A DNA stretch of 64,000 nucleotides from Phenylobacterium glaciei. GTDB lineage: Bacteria > Pseudomonadota > Alphaproteobacteria > Caulobacterales > Caulobacteraceae. Shown piece by piece: positions 1 to 7,070 of this stretch. Each line of letters begins with the position of its first letter. Position 1 is the first letter of the stretch. The notes below the pieces were generated by a model, which was not told where the DNA came from, did not search any database, and saw only the letters and a program-made list of their open reading frames with translations. Position numbers and translations under genes: made by a program. The stretch lies in assembly GCF_016772415.1 (NCBI RefSeq), contig NZ_JAGSGD010000001.1, forward strand, positions 992,001 through 1,056,000, in the 5' to 3' direction.

Positions 1-968
1 TCCGCGCCGGTGCGAACAACCGTCAACGACAGGTAGCGGGACAGCCGGTCCACCAGCACCGCTTGGTCGCCAAGGTCGAGCACGCCGGAGAAGCGGCGGC
101 GGCCGACCGCCTCCGACACCCGGATCGGGGTGGGGTAGCGGCGGTTCAACGCCGCGACGATTTCCGACAGGGGCTGGTCCTCGCAGATCAGGCGGCCCTG
201 GGTCCAGGCGAAGGCGGCGTCAGGCGCCACGGCGCTGACCCGGGAGGTGCGCGCGCCCTCCACGTGATGCAGGGCCTGGCCGACGGTGAGCCGCGCCACC
301 GGGGCGGGGCCCAGGGCAGGCTGACGCACCTCGACGACGCCGCGGCGGACGCTCACCACCACGGTCCTGTCGTCATGGCGGATGTTGAACTCGGTGCCGA
401 CCACCCGCACCTGCTGGTCGCCCACCGAGATCAGGAAGGGGCGGGACGGGTCCTTGGCCACGTCGAAGGTGGCCTCGGCCTGGGCCATCTCCACACGCCG
501 GGCGCGCCAGCCCAGGCGTACGGTCAGTTTGGAGCCGCCGTTCAGACGGATGTGGCTGCCGTCGGCCAGGGCGATCTCGCGGGTCTGGCCGACGCCGGTC
601 TCGTAGGTGGTCGCCGGACCCTCATAGGCGCGCCAGGCCAGCGGCGACACCACCAGGACGGCGGCGGCAGCGGCCAGGGCGGCGATGAACCCCCCACGTC
701 GGGTTGCGGCCGGCCGGGGCCGGAAGGCCTGAACCTCGCCGGTGGACGGCGCCAGGCGCGGTGCGATCTGCGCGGCCTGGTCGGCGACCTCGGCGGCCAG
801 GGCCTCGACCGCCTCGAAGGCGGCCTGATGCTGTTCGGAGGCCTCCAGCCAGTCGGTCAGGGCCGACCAGTCGTCGCCGGTGGCGGCGTCGGACTGCACG
901 CGCACGAGCCAGGCCAGCGCCTCGTCGCGCAGGGCCTCGGTCGCGCCGGGGTCGGTGCGCGGGCTCAT
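1..968 (-). CDS. FecR-family anti-sigma/sigma regulator, C-terminus cut by the window edge
   Basis: This is an inner-membrane FecR-type regulator that would pass a signal from a TonB-dependent receptor to the neighbouring ECF sigma factor. Reading the minus strand from ATG at 968 gives an open frame to the window edge, about 322 residues. The N-terminus has the short cytoplasmic FecR domain (DEALAWLVR, then DWSALTDWLEAS.QHQAAF). A single hydrophobic Ala-rich membrane segment follows at about residues 93-110. The periplasmic FecR beta domain has GQTREIALADGS, LNGGSKL and FDVAKD.RPF. It lies 88 bp downstream of the sigma gene on the same strand, the usual fecI-fecR order. The C-terminal secretin-like end and the expected receptor gene are outside the window. 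Confidence 0.88.
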   Translation of the reverse strand, partial: MSPRTDPGATEALRDEALAWLVRVQSDAATGDDWSALTDWLEASEQHQAAFEAVEALAAEVADQAAQIAPRLAPSTGEVQAFRPRPAATRRGGFIAALAAAAAVLVVSPLAWRAYEGPATTYETGVGQTREIALADGSHIRLNGGSKLTVRLGWRARRVEMAQAEATFDVAKDPSRPFLISVGDQQVRVVGTEFNIRHDDRTVVVSVRRGVVEVRQPALGPAPVARLTVGQALHHVEGARTSRVSAVAPDAAFAWTQGRLICEDQPLSEIVAALNRRYPTPIRVSEAVGRRRFSGVLDLGDQAVLVDRLSRYLSLTVVRTGA

Positions 969-1056
969 CTCGGCATCGGGTTTGTGGTGCGGGTCATCTG
1001 GGTGCTCGCCCCAAAGACGCCACAAACTCCCAGGCGCCTCCAAGAAATCTTCGCGG

Positions 1057-1668
1057 TCATCGTCCCACCCTGGCCAGGATGCGCTTGAGGCTGGCCATGA
1101 TGTGTTTCTCCACGCTGGAACGGGAGATCTTCATGGCCGCGGCGGTCTCGGCGTGGCTGAGCCCCTCCAGCTTGTGCAGGCGGAAGGCCTCGCGCACCTG
1201 GGGCGGCAGGTCGTTGACGGTCTCAATGATCTGGTCGAGGCGTTGGCGGGCGTCCAGCGCCTCGTCGGCGGGCGGGGTCTCGGAGATGTCCTCTCCGCCG
1301 GAGGCGCTGGTGTGGACGTCGCGCCAGGCGGCGTCGCGATGGCCGGCGCGCCTCGCCTGCTTGATCTTGTCGAGCATCAGGTTCGTGCCCAGCCGATAGA
1401 GATAGGCGGCGGGATTGCCGATGTCTTCCGGCGGACGGCCGGAGATCTTCAGATAGATGTCCTGCACCAGATCCTCGGCGGCCTCCTCCGACCGCAGCCG
1501 GACGCGGAAATAGCGCACCAGCTCGGGGCGACGCTCCAGATAGACGGCCAGCAGGGGATCAGAAGCGTCCAAGGCGGGCTGAGTTCCTTCGGCCCGAGGG
1601 CCGGCGCGCGCCGGGAAATCCGGCGTTCGGGCGCGATGTTCCCCATGCCGCCGCGCGACGCAATCCAA
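1057..1668 (-). CDS. ECF RNA polymerase sigma factor, FecI type
   Basis: A 203-residue sigma-70 family factor of the ECF class. Region 2 is seen from about residue 40 (LLAVYLERRPELVRYFRVRL, then AAEDLVQDIYLK). Region 4 is at the C-terminus (LPPQVREAFRLHKLEGLSHAETA, then ISRSSVEKHI). It is followed by fecR on the same strand, so it probably directs transcription of an outer-membrane receptor operon in response to an extracellular ligand such as a siderophore. The first ~35 residues are Arg/Ala-rich and outside the conserved domain, so the true start may be further in; no strong Shine-Dalgarno sequence decides it. The gene is divergent from the 1753 operon, leaving 84 bp between them. Confidence 0.85.
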   Translation of the reverse strand: MDCVARRHGEHRARTPDFPARAGPRAEGTQPALDASDPLLAVYLERRPELVRYFRVRLRSEEAAEDLVQDIYLKISGRPPEDIGNPAAYLYRLGTNLMLDKIKQARRAGHRDAAWRDVHTSASGGEDISETPPADEALDARQRLDQIIETVNDLPPQVREAFRLHKLEGLSHAETAAAMKISRSSVEKHIMASLKRILARVGR

Positions 1669-1752
1669 AACCTTTGAGGCGGTCCGGAGGACGCGTCGTC
1701 GTTACCGGTTGAAGCGCCTTGGGGCGCTCACACGGACCGGAGACGAGCCGCG

Positions 1753-2469
1753 ATGGAAGTGATGATGGTCGATGACGGGGCCCTTCAGGGGCGTCTGCAA
1801 TTCGACGCCGAACGGGTGCGGCGCTTCACCTCGGTGGAGCCGCGGGTGATCTCGATCCACCACCTGCTTGCCCCCGAGCGGCTGCGGGTCGAGGCCTTCC
1901 TGGAGGCGGCCTATGACCGCGCCTTCCAGGGCAGAATCCGCAACCACTATCCGACCCTGATGAGCGTGCAGGACCGCCAGGGGACCATCCTCGCTGCGGT
2001 GGGGTTCCGGTTCGCCGGCCTCGGGCCGTTGTTCCTCGAGCAGTATCTGGACGAGCCGGTGGAGGCCGCCCTGACCGCCAAACTGGCGGTTCCGACCGAC
2101 CGCGCCGCCGTGGCCGAGATCGGCAACCTGGCCTCGGAAAGTGGCGGCGCCTCGCTGTTCCTGTTCCTGGCCCTGGCCCGCCATCTCGACCAGCGCGGTT
2201 GCACCCACGCCGTCGCCACCGCCACCCGGCAACTGCGCCGCAGCTTCGCCCGGGTCGGCTTCGCCACCCAGCCCCTGACCCGCGCCGAACCCGCCCGGCT
2301 CGGCGGCGGCGCGGCCGACTGGGGCGCCTATTACAGCCGTGACCCGGAGGTCCTGGCCGGCGCCATCGCCCCGGCCCTGCCGGCCCTGGCCCAGATGCTG
2401 ACCGCCGATCCCATCGCCGAGGCCGACGTCATCCCCCGCCTGCATCCCGCCTGCCGGGGAGAGGTGTGA
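1753..2469 (+). CDS. Thermostable hemolysin family protein (GNAT-like)
   Basis: A 238-residue protein that I recognise as the thermostable hemolysin (delta-VPH) family. Visible family features are an early Arg/Glu-rich helix (ERLRVEAFLEAAYDRAF), a conserved Y-PTLM strand, AAVGFRFA and LFLEQYLDEP, and the EIGNLAS segment followed by a long helix. These resemble the fold of acyl-homoserine-lactone synthases and GNAT acyltransferases more than a pore-forming toxin. No signal peptide is present, so a cytoplasmic acyl-transfer role is my inference. It opens a five-gene operon and its stop codon overlaps the ligase start (TGATG). A GGAGACGAG Shine-Dalgarno-like stretch precedes the ATG. Confidence 0.8.
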   Translation: MEVMMVDDGALQGRLQFDAERVRRFTSVEPRVISIHHLLAPERLRVEAFLEAAYDRAFQGRIRNHYPTLMSVQDRQGTILAAVGFRFAGLGPLFLEQYLDEPVEAALTAKLAVPTDRAAVAEIGNLASESGGASLFLFLALARHLDQRGCTHAVATATRQLRRSFARVGFATQPLTRAEPARLGGGAADWGAYYSRDPEVLAGAIAPALPALAQMLTADPIAEADVIPRLHPACRGEV

Positions 2470-3914
2470 TGAGCCGGGTCCTGCAGGCCATTGCGGCCCA
2501 CGCCCTCTCCAAGCCCCAGGCCGTGGCCCTGAGCGGCGGCGACCAGAGCTTCACATACGCCCAGCTGGCTCAGGCCATCGAGGACGCCGCGGCGCAGCTG
2601 GCGGGTCTGGCGCACCTGAAGTCGCCCGACGCGCCGGTGGCCGTCATGCTGGAGAACGGTCCGGCCTGGGTCATCCTCGACCTGGCCCTCGTCAAGCTGG
2701 GCTGGCCCAGCCTGCCGATCCCTGGATTCTTCACCCCGGCCCAGCGCGACCACGCCGTCGCCGACTCAGGCGCGGGCCTGCTGATCTCGGCCGAGGACGC
2801 CGGCGCCCAGCTGCGGATCGCTGGGATCGAGCTCACGGCGACGCCGCTGGCGACTGCTGCGCCGCGCCTTCCGGCCGGCACCGCCAAGATCACCTACACC
2901 TCCGGCTCTACAGGCCAGCCCAAGGGGGTCTGCCTGTCTCAGGACCAGATGGAGGCGGTGGCCGCCTCCCTGGTGCAGATGATCGGCGCCGACTATGCGG
3001 GGCGGCACCTGCCCCTGCTGCCGCTCTCCATCCTGCTGGAGAATGTGGCGGGCCTTTACGCCACCCTGATAGGCGGCGGCCGCTATCACGTCCTACCGCC
3101 TACGGAGCTGGGCCTGGATAACCCCTTCCGCCCCGACCTGGCTCGCCTCACCGCGGCGATCGCCGGGGAGGGGGCCACCAGCCTGATCCTGGTTCCCGAG
3201 CTGCTGCGCGCCGTGCTGATGGTGATGAGCTTCACCGGCGCGCGGTTCCCGAACCTCAACCTAGTCGCCGTCGGCGGCGCCAAGGTCGCCCCGCAACTGC
3301 TGGCCCAGGCCCAGGCCCTCGGCCTGCCGGTCTATGAGGGCTACGGGCTAAGCGAGTGCGCCTCGGTGGTGACCCTCAACACACCCTCCGCCCACCAGAC
3401 AGGCGCTGCGGGCCGGCCCTTGCCGCACCTTACCGTGGAGATCGACTCCGGCGGCGAGATTATCGTCAGCCCGCGGCCCTTCCTCGGCTATGCGGGCGGC
3501 CAGCCTGCTCTGGGCCCGGTCCGCACTGGCGATCTGGGCCGGTTTGACGCCGACGGCTTCCTGCACATCGACGGGCGGCGCGCCAACACCATCATCAACG
3601 CCTATGGCCGCAACATCGCGCCGGAATGGGTGGAGAGCGAGCTGCTGGCCCAGGCCGAGATCCGCCAGGCCATCGTGTTTGGCGAGGGCCAGGCACAGCT
3701 GGGCGCCCTGCTGGTGCCGCTCGCGCCGGACATGGCGGCCGCCGATCTTGAGGCCGCTGTCGCGCGCGCCAACCGTAACCTGCCCGCCTACGCCCAGATC
3801 GGCCGCTGGCAAGTCCGCGCGCCCTTCGATCCCGCCGCTGGGGAGCTGACCGGCAACGGCCGGCCCCGCCGCGCGGTGCTGCTGACCCACCCCTTTGTCG
3901 AAGCCCAAGCCTAG
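2469..3914 (+). CDS. AMP-dependent synthetase/ligase (acyl-CoA synthetase-like)
   Basis: A 481-residue adenylate-forming enzyme expected to activate a carboxylic acid with ATP. The P-loop core motif YTSGSTGQPKG is at residues 143-153. Later come YEGYGLSE (about 290) and RTGDLGRFD.DG (about 355) followed by DGRRANTIIN, the A5, A7 and A8 motifs. It is shorter than typical long-chain acyl-CoA synthetases (550 or more). At the C-terminus the A10 motif reads LTGNGRPRR, so the usual catalytic lysine (G-K-x-x-R) is Arg; this could weaken adenylation or mark a variant subfamily. The chosen ATG overlaps the previous stop as TGATG; a GTG one codon upstream is an alternative. The substrate is unknown, but the neighbours suggest a fatty-acid-like acid. 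Confidence 0.85.
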   Translation: MSRVLQAIAAHALSKPQAVALSGGDQSFTYAQLAQAIEDAAAQLAGLAHLKSPDAPVAVMLENGPAWVILDLALVKLGWPSLPIPGFFTPAQRDHAVADSGAGLLISAEDAGAQLRIAGIELTATPLATAAPRLPAGTAKITYTSGSTGQPKGVCLSQDQMEAVAASLVQMIGADYAGRHLPLLPLSILLENVAGLYATLIGGGRYHVLPPTELGLDNPFRPDLARLTAAIAGEGATSLILVPELLRAVLMVMSFTGARFPNLNLVAVGGAKVAPQLLAQAQALGLPVYEGYGLSECASVVTLNTPSAHQTGAAGRPLPHLTVEIDSGGEIIVSPRPFLGYAGGQPALGPVRTGDLGRFDADGFLHIDGRRANTIINAYGRNIAPEWVESELLAQAEIRQAIVFGEGQAQLGALLVPLAPDMAAADLEAAVARANRNLPAYAQIGRWQVRAPFDPAAGELTGNGRPRRAVLLTHPFVEAQA

Positions 3915-3925
3915 GAAACGCCCAC

Positions 3926-4597
3926 GTGACCTTCTTCGAACGACTTATCACCGAGACCCTGGAGGGCCAGGCCACCCTGGCCGCCGTGCCGCAAATCCAG
4001 GACGGCCTGGCCGGCAGGATCTCTCGCGAAACCTACATCGCCTATCTCACCGAGGCCTATCACCACGTCTGTCACACCGTGCCCCTGATGCAGGCGGCCA
4101 AGGCAGGGCTCGACGACGCCCACGCCCACTTCCGCGAGGCCCTGGACGAGTACATCGCCGAGGAGACAGGCCACGAAGCCTGGATCCTCAACGACATCCG
4201 CCATTGCGGGGGTGACGCCGAGGCGGTGCGCCGCGGCCCGCCGCGCCCCGCCACCCAGGCCATGGTCGACTACGCCTACGACTACATCGCCCGCATCAAT
4301 CCGATGGGCTTCTTCGGCATGGTGCTGGTCCTGGAAGGGACCAGCGTGCAGCTGGCCACCCAGGGCGCCTCGGCGGTGGCCAAGAGCCTGCACCTGGGGC
4401 CGGAATGCTTCAGCTACCTGACCTCGCACGGCTCGCTGGACCAGGAGCACCTGGTCTTCTTCCAGAAGCTGATGGACCAGGTGGACGACCCCGCCGACCA
4501 GTCCGCGATCATCGAGGTGGCCAAGGGGATCTTTGACCGCTTCGCCGAGGTGTTCCGCGCCATCCCTCACGACCGGGAGCTGGCCCATGCGGTTTGA
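3926..4597 (+). CDS. Iron-containing redox enzyme family protein (heme-oxygenase-like diiron oxidase)
   Basis: A 223-residue all-helical protein of the TenA/heme-oxygenase-like fold. Possible diiron ligands are spread as in HDO enzymes: E43 in a TEAYHH helix, E80 and H83 in EETGHE, D90, E137 in VLEGTS, H168, and D172 with H175 in HGSLDQEH. Members of this superfamily oxidise or cleave small molecules, for example fatty acids in the UndA group or arginine and amines in others, but the substrate cannot be read from sequence. It starts at GTG 11 bp after the ligase gene, and its end overlaps the SDR gene by 11 bp, so the genes are translationally coupled. Assignment to this fold is confident; the reaction is not. 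Confidence 0.8.
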   Translation: MTFFERLITETLEGQATLAAVPQIQDGLAGRISRETYIAYLTEAYHHVCHTVPLMQAAKAGLDDAHAHFREALDEYIAEETGHEAWILNDIRHCGGDAEAVRRGPPRPATQAMVDYAYDYIARINPMGFFGMVLVLEGTSVQLATQGASAVAKSLHLGPECFSYLTSHGSLDQEHLVFFQKLMDQVDDPADQSAIIEVAKGIFDRFAEVFRAIPHDRELAHAV

Positions 4598-5342
4598 GGA
4601 CCAGGAAATCCTGCTCACCGGCGGGGCCGGCGGGCTCGGCGCCCTGATCAGCGCCCAACTCACCGCCGAGGGCGCGCGGGTCACGGTGATGGACCGGGTC
4701 GCGCCGACCCAGGCTGTCGGCTTCCTGAAGGCCGACCTGTCGACGCCGGCGGGGCTTGAAGACGCCGCTGCGGCGGTGTCGGGCAAAGTCTGGGACATCG
4801 TGGTCAACCTGGCGGGCATCCAGCACTTCGGACCCCTGGAGCGGCAGTCCCCCAGCCACCTGCTGGCCAGCTACATGGTCAATCTGGTGGCCCCCGTGCG
4901 CCTGACCCAGGCGGCGCTGCCGGCCATGAAGGCCCGCGGCAGGGGCCAGATCGTCAATGTCGGCTCCGTGTTCGGCTCCATCAACTTCGCCCACTTCGTC
5001 ACCTATTCCAGCGCCAAAGCCGGGCTTCGCGGCTTCAGCCAGGCCTTGCGGCGAGAACTGGCGGGGACCGGACTGGCGGTCACCTATGTGGCGCCGCGCG
5101 CGGTGCGCACCGCGCTGAACTCCGCCGAGGTGATGGCCTTCGCCAAGCTCACCCACATGAACATGGACGAGCCCAAGCAGATCGCCGCCCGCATCGTCGA
5201 CGCCATCGGTGCGCGGCGCCGGGACGTCTATTTCGGCTTCCCAGAGAGCCTGTTCGTCCGCCTTAACGCCATCTTCCCAGGCCTCATCGACCGCGCCCTG
5301 TCGGCGAACGACCGCAAGGCCGCCACCCTGTTCGCCCGCTGA
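4587..5342 (+). CDS. Short-chain dehydrogenase/reductase (SDR)
   Basis: A 251-residue classical SDR. The NAD(P)-binding glycine motif TGGAGGLG is at residues 11-18, NLAG (NNAG equivalent) at 74-77, and the catalytic triad is S127, Y140 and K144 (Y-SSA-K). An acidic or basic cofactor selector cannot be judged reliably; VMDR after the second strand has Asp, favouring NAD(H). The start at ATG 4587 was preferred to further upstream in the frame because the fold begins immediately and it overlaps the preceding stop. The substrate is unknown. In this operon it could reduce or oxidise the product of the ligase or diiron oxidase. Confidence 0.87.
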   Translation: MRFEDQEILLTGGAGGLGALISAQLTAEGARVTVMDRVAPTQAVGFLKADLSTPAGLEDAAAAVSGKVWDIVVNLAGIQHFGPLERQSPSHLLASYMVNLVAPVRLTQAALPAMKARGRGQIVNVGSVFGSINFAHFVTYSSAKAGLRGFSQALRRELAGTGLAVTYVAPRAVRTALNSAEVMAFAKLTHMNMDEPKQIAARIVDAIGARRRDVYFGFPESLFVRLNAIFPGLIDRALSANDRKAATLFAR

Positions 5343-5356
5343 TCCCAGGAGATCCC

Positions 5357-6013
5357 ATGAAACTCGCCCCCTATCTCCTCGCCCTGTCCCTCACCGCCAG
5401 CGCGGCGGCGGCGGCCGAGCCCCCCGGCTTCGAGAGCCGCCTCGACGGCCTCGCCGACAGTTGGGCCCACGTGAACTACGAGGTGCGAGACACCGCGGCC
5501 CGGGCCACGGAGGCCGAACGCCTGGCCGGCCAGGCCGAGGCGCTCGCCCGGCAATATCCCAACCGCGCCGAACCCCTGGTCTGGGAGGCCATCGCCCAGG
5601 CGACCGAGGCCGGCGCCAAGGGGGGGCTGGGCGGCCTGGCGCTCGCCAAGAGCGCGCGGGGCCTGCTGCAGAAGGCCGAGAAGATCAATCCCGCCGCCCT
5701 AGGCGACGGCTCGGTCTACACGACCCTCGGCTCCCTCTACGCCCAGGTGCCTGGCTTCCCCATCGGGTTCGGCGATCCCGCCAAGGCGCGGACCTATCTG
5801 TCCAAGGCCCTTGCGGCCAATCCGGGCGGCATCGATCCGAACTATTTCCAGGGCGACTTCCTGCTGCGGCAGGGGGACGCCGCCGGCGCGGTGAAGGTCC
5901 TGGATCGCGCGCTCGCCGCCCCGCCGCGACCGGGCCGCGAGGTGGCTGACCGCGGCCGTCGGGCCGAGGCCACGGCCCTGCTGGCCAAGGCCCGTCAGAA
6001 ACTCAAGTCCTAG
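5357..6013 (+). CDS. Exported TPR-like hypothetical protein
   Basis: A 218-residue protein with a signal peptide (MKLAPYLLALSLTASAAAAA, cleavage near residue 20) and an Ala/Leu-rich helical body. Helix-turn-helix units like TPRs can be seen around residues 50-80, 95-125 and 145-175 (for example AKARTYLSKALAANPGG, then AGAVKVLDRALAA). It is therefore probably a periplasmic scaffold or binding protein. It is the last gene of the five-gene operon, 14 bp after the SDR, with AGGAGAT as ribosome binding site. I know no function for it. Confidence 0.65.
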   Translation: MKLAPYLLALSLTASAAAAAEPPGFESRLDGLADSWAHVNYEVRDTAARATEAERLAGQAEALARQYPNRAEPLVWEAIAQATEAGAKGGLGGLALAKSARGLLQKAEKINPAALGDGSVYTTLGSLYAQVPGFPIGFGDPAKARTYLSKALAANPGGIDPNYFQGDFLLRQGDAAGAVKVLDRALAAPPRPGREVADRGRRAEATALLAKARQKLKS

Positions 6014-6086
6014 CGCCCCGGCGCTCGGTCCGCAGAGGGGCGGCCTACCCCTCGTTTCAATCTCAGAACCTCAAGGATCATCACAA

Positions 6087-6254
6087 GTGAGCATTTCCAG
6101 CATCGGGTCCTCGACCCCGCCCGTGGCGATCGAGTCCACCGAAACCAAAGGGCCGGACATCAAGAATGACCACGACGCCGACGACGCGCCCCGGCCCGCG
6201 CCGAAGTCAATCCCGCCCAAGGGCCAGGGAACCATCCTCGACACCAATGCCTGA
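6087..6254 (+). CDS. Small hypothetical protein, 55 aa
   Basis: A short gene starting at GTG 6087 with AAGGA at 6073-6077 as ribosome binding site. The product is hydrophilic and rich in Ser, Pro, Asp and Lys, with no membrane segment. It begins VSISSIGSSTPPVAIE and has an internal GPDIKNDHDADD segment. Similar tiny, probably disordered proteins with an N-terminal SISSIGS motif are familiar to me from Caulobacter-like genomes. This is recalled, not searched. It is 73 bp after the TPR gene and may be co-transcribed with it. Confidence 0.55.
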   Translation: MSISSIGSSTPPVAIESTETKGPDIKNDHDADDAPRPAPKSIPPKGQGTILDTNA

Positions 6255-6264
6255 CGCTTGCGGA

Positions 6265-6288
6265 AAGGTCGCGCTATGGCGCGGCCTT
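6265..6288 (+). terminator. Stem-loop after the 55-aa gene, terminator-like
   Basis: A 10-bp stem (one G-U pair) with a 4-nt loop (AAGGTCGCGC/TATG/GCGCGGCCTT) lies 10 bp after the small ORF. There is no clear T-run after it, so intrinsic termination is uncertain. The remaining stretch to 6537 shows no convincing gene. Confidence 0.35.
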
Positions 6289-6537
6289 GCTCGCGCGCCG
6301 AGGGTTAAGGGTGTCGACCATGCCGATGACACCCTGATCGCCGGCCAAGCGTCTCGGGTGCTGGTCCGGTTCAGGATACCGATAAGGAACGCCTCAACCG
6401 CAGGCTTGCGCGGAGACAGGCCCTGAAATGGAGGGTTTGCGCGCCGAACAGGGCCTTCGGAGACCAGGTCAGATAACGGATTGGTCACGCTGGAAGCCCG
6501 GTGCGCCGGGGCTTTGGCGTCTCTGTCACGCAGAAGA

Positions 6538-6592
6538 GCCAAGTTTCTCTGACTGTCTGGCGGTGGGGTCAGTCGGAGCTCGGCTCGTCTCT
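6538..6592 (+). repeat. Dispersed repeat, copy 1
   Basis: It shares the core GACTGTCTGGCGGYGGG and a following TCGGAG with copies near 35510 and 36175. It also shares the upstream AGAGCCAAGT with the 36175 copy. It ends 5 bp before the bcsD stop codon on the opposite strand. The GACTG...CAGTC ends of the core could pair as a short hairpin. Confidence 0.55.
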
Positions 6593-6596
6593 GGCG

Positions 6597-7070
6597 TCAG
6601 GCCGCACGCGCGAAGCGAAGCACCACCTCGTTTTCGGACGCGTCGAGGTCGAGCCGGGCGACGAGGGTTTCACCTGCCCCCTGGCCGCGCATCCAGCCCG
6701 TATAGAGCCCTTCCAGCAAGGCGGCGAAGGCGGCCGGCCAGGCGCCGGCGCGGTCCTCGCGGATACGCCAGGGTCCGGCCTCGTGGCGGATTTCCACCGC
6801 CGTCCCAATGTCTCGCAGGCTGACCATGCCCCAGTCCATCTGGGCCAATGCCTGGTTCGCGACGGCTTGCAGGTCCTCCAATGTCGTGCTGGGCGACAGA
6901 GGCGATTGGCTGGCCAGACGGAGGCCGGTCTGGCGGAGGAAGCCGCGGGCCGGCTCAGGCCCGACGTTCTCAAAGAGTTCGACGGCGATTGCGGCCAGGA
7001 AGCCCCGCCACTGGGGCGCAACCTGACGCTCGGCATAGTAGGCGAGCAAGGTTTCGGACGAGTTGGTCAT
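6597..7070 (-). CDS. bcsD: Cellulose synthase subunit D (BcsD/AcsD)
   Basis: A 157-residue protein matching BcsD, the periplasmic ring protein that in Komagataeibacter guides several glucan chains into ordered ribbons. Recognisable parts are the N-terminal LLAYYAERQVAPQWRGFL, the middle FLRQTGLRLA and L.QMDWG, and the C-terminal FAALLEGLYTGWM. The start at ATG 7070 overlaps the bcsC stop by 4 bp (ATGA), which decides it over a longer upstream frame. It is the last gene of the cellulose operon. Presence of BcsD suggests crystalline, aligned cellulose rather than amorphous material. Confidence 0.85.
   Translation of the reverse strand: MTNSSETLLAYYAERQVAPQWRGFLAAIAVELFENVGPEPARGFLRQTGLRLASQSPLSPSTTLEDLQAVANQALAQMDWGMVSLRDIGTAVEIRHEAGPWRIREDRAGAWPAAFAALLEGLYTGWMRGQGAGETLVARLDLDASENEVVLRFARAA

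Noticed and set aside
63..1088. Long plus-strand open frame opposite fecR
   Set aside because: It is the antisense of fecR in high-GC DNA, with low-complexity Gly/His/Ala content and no domain.
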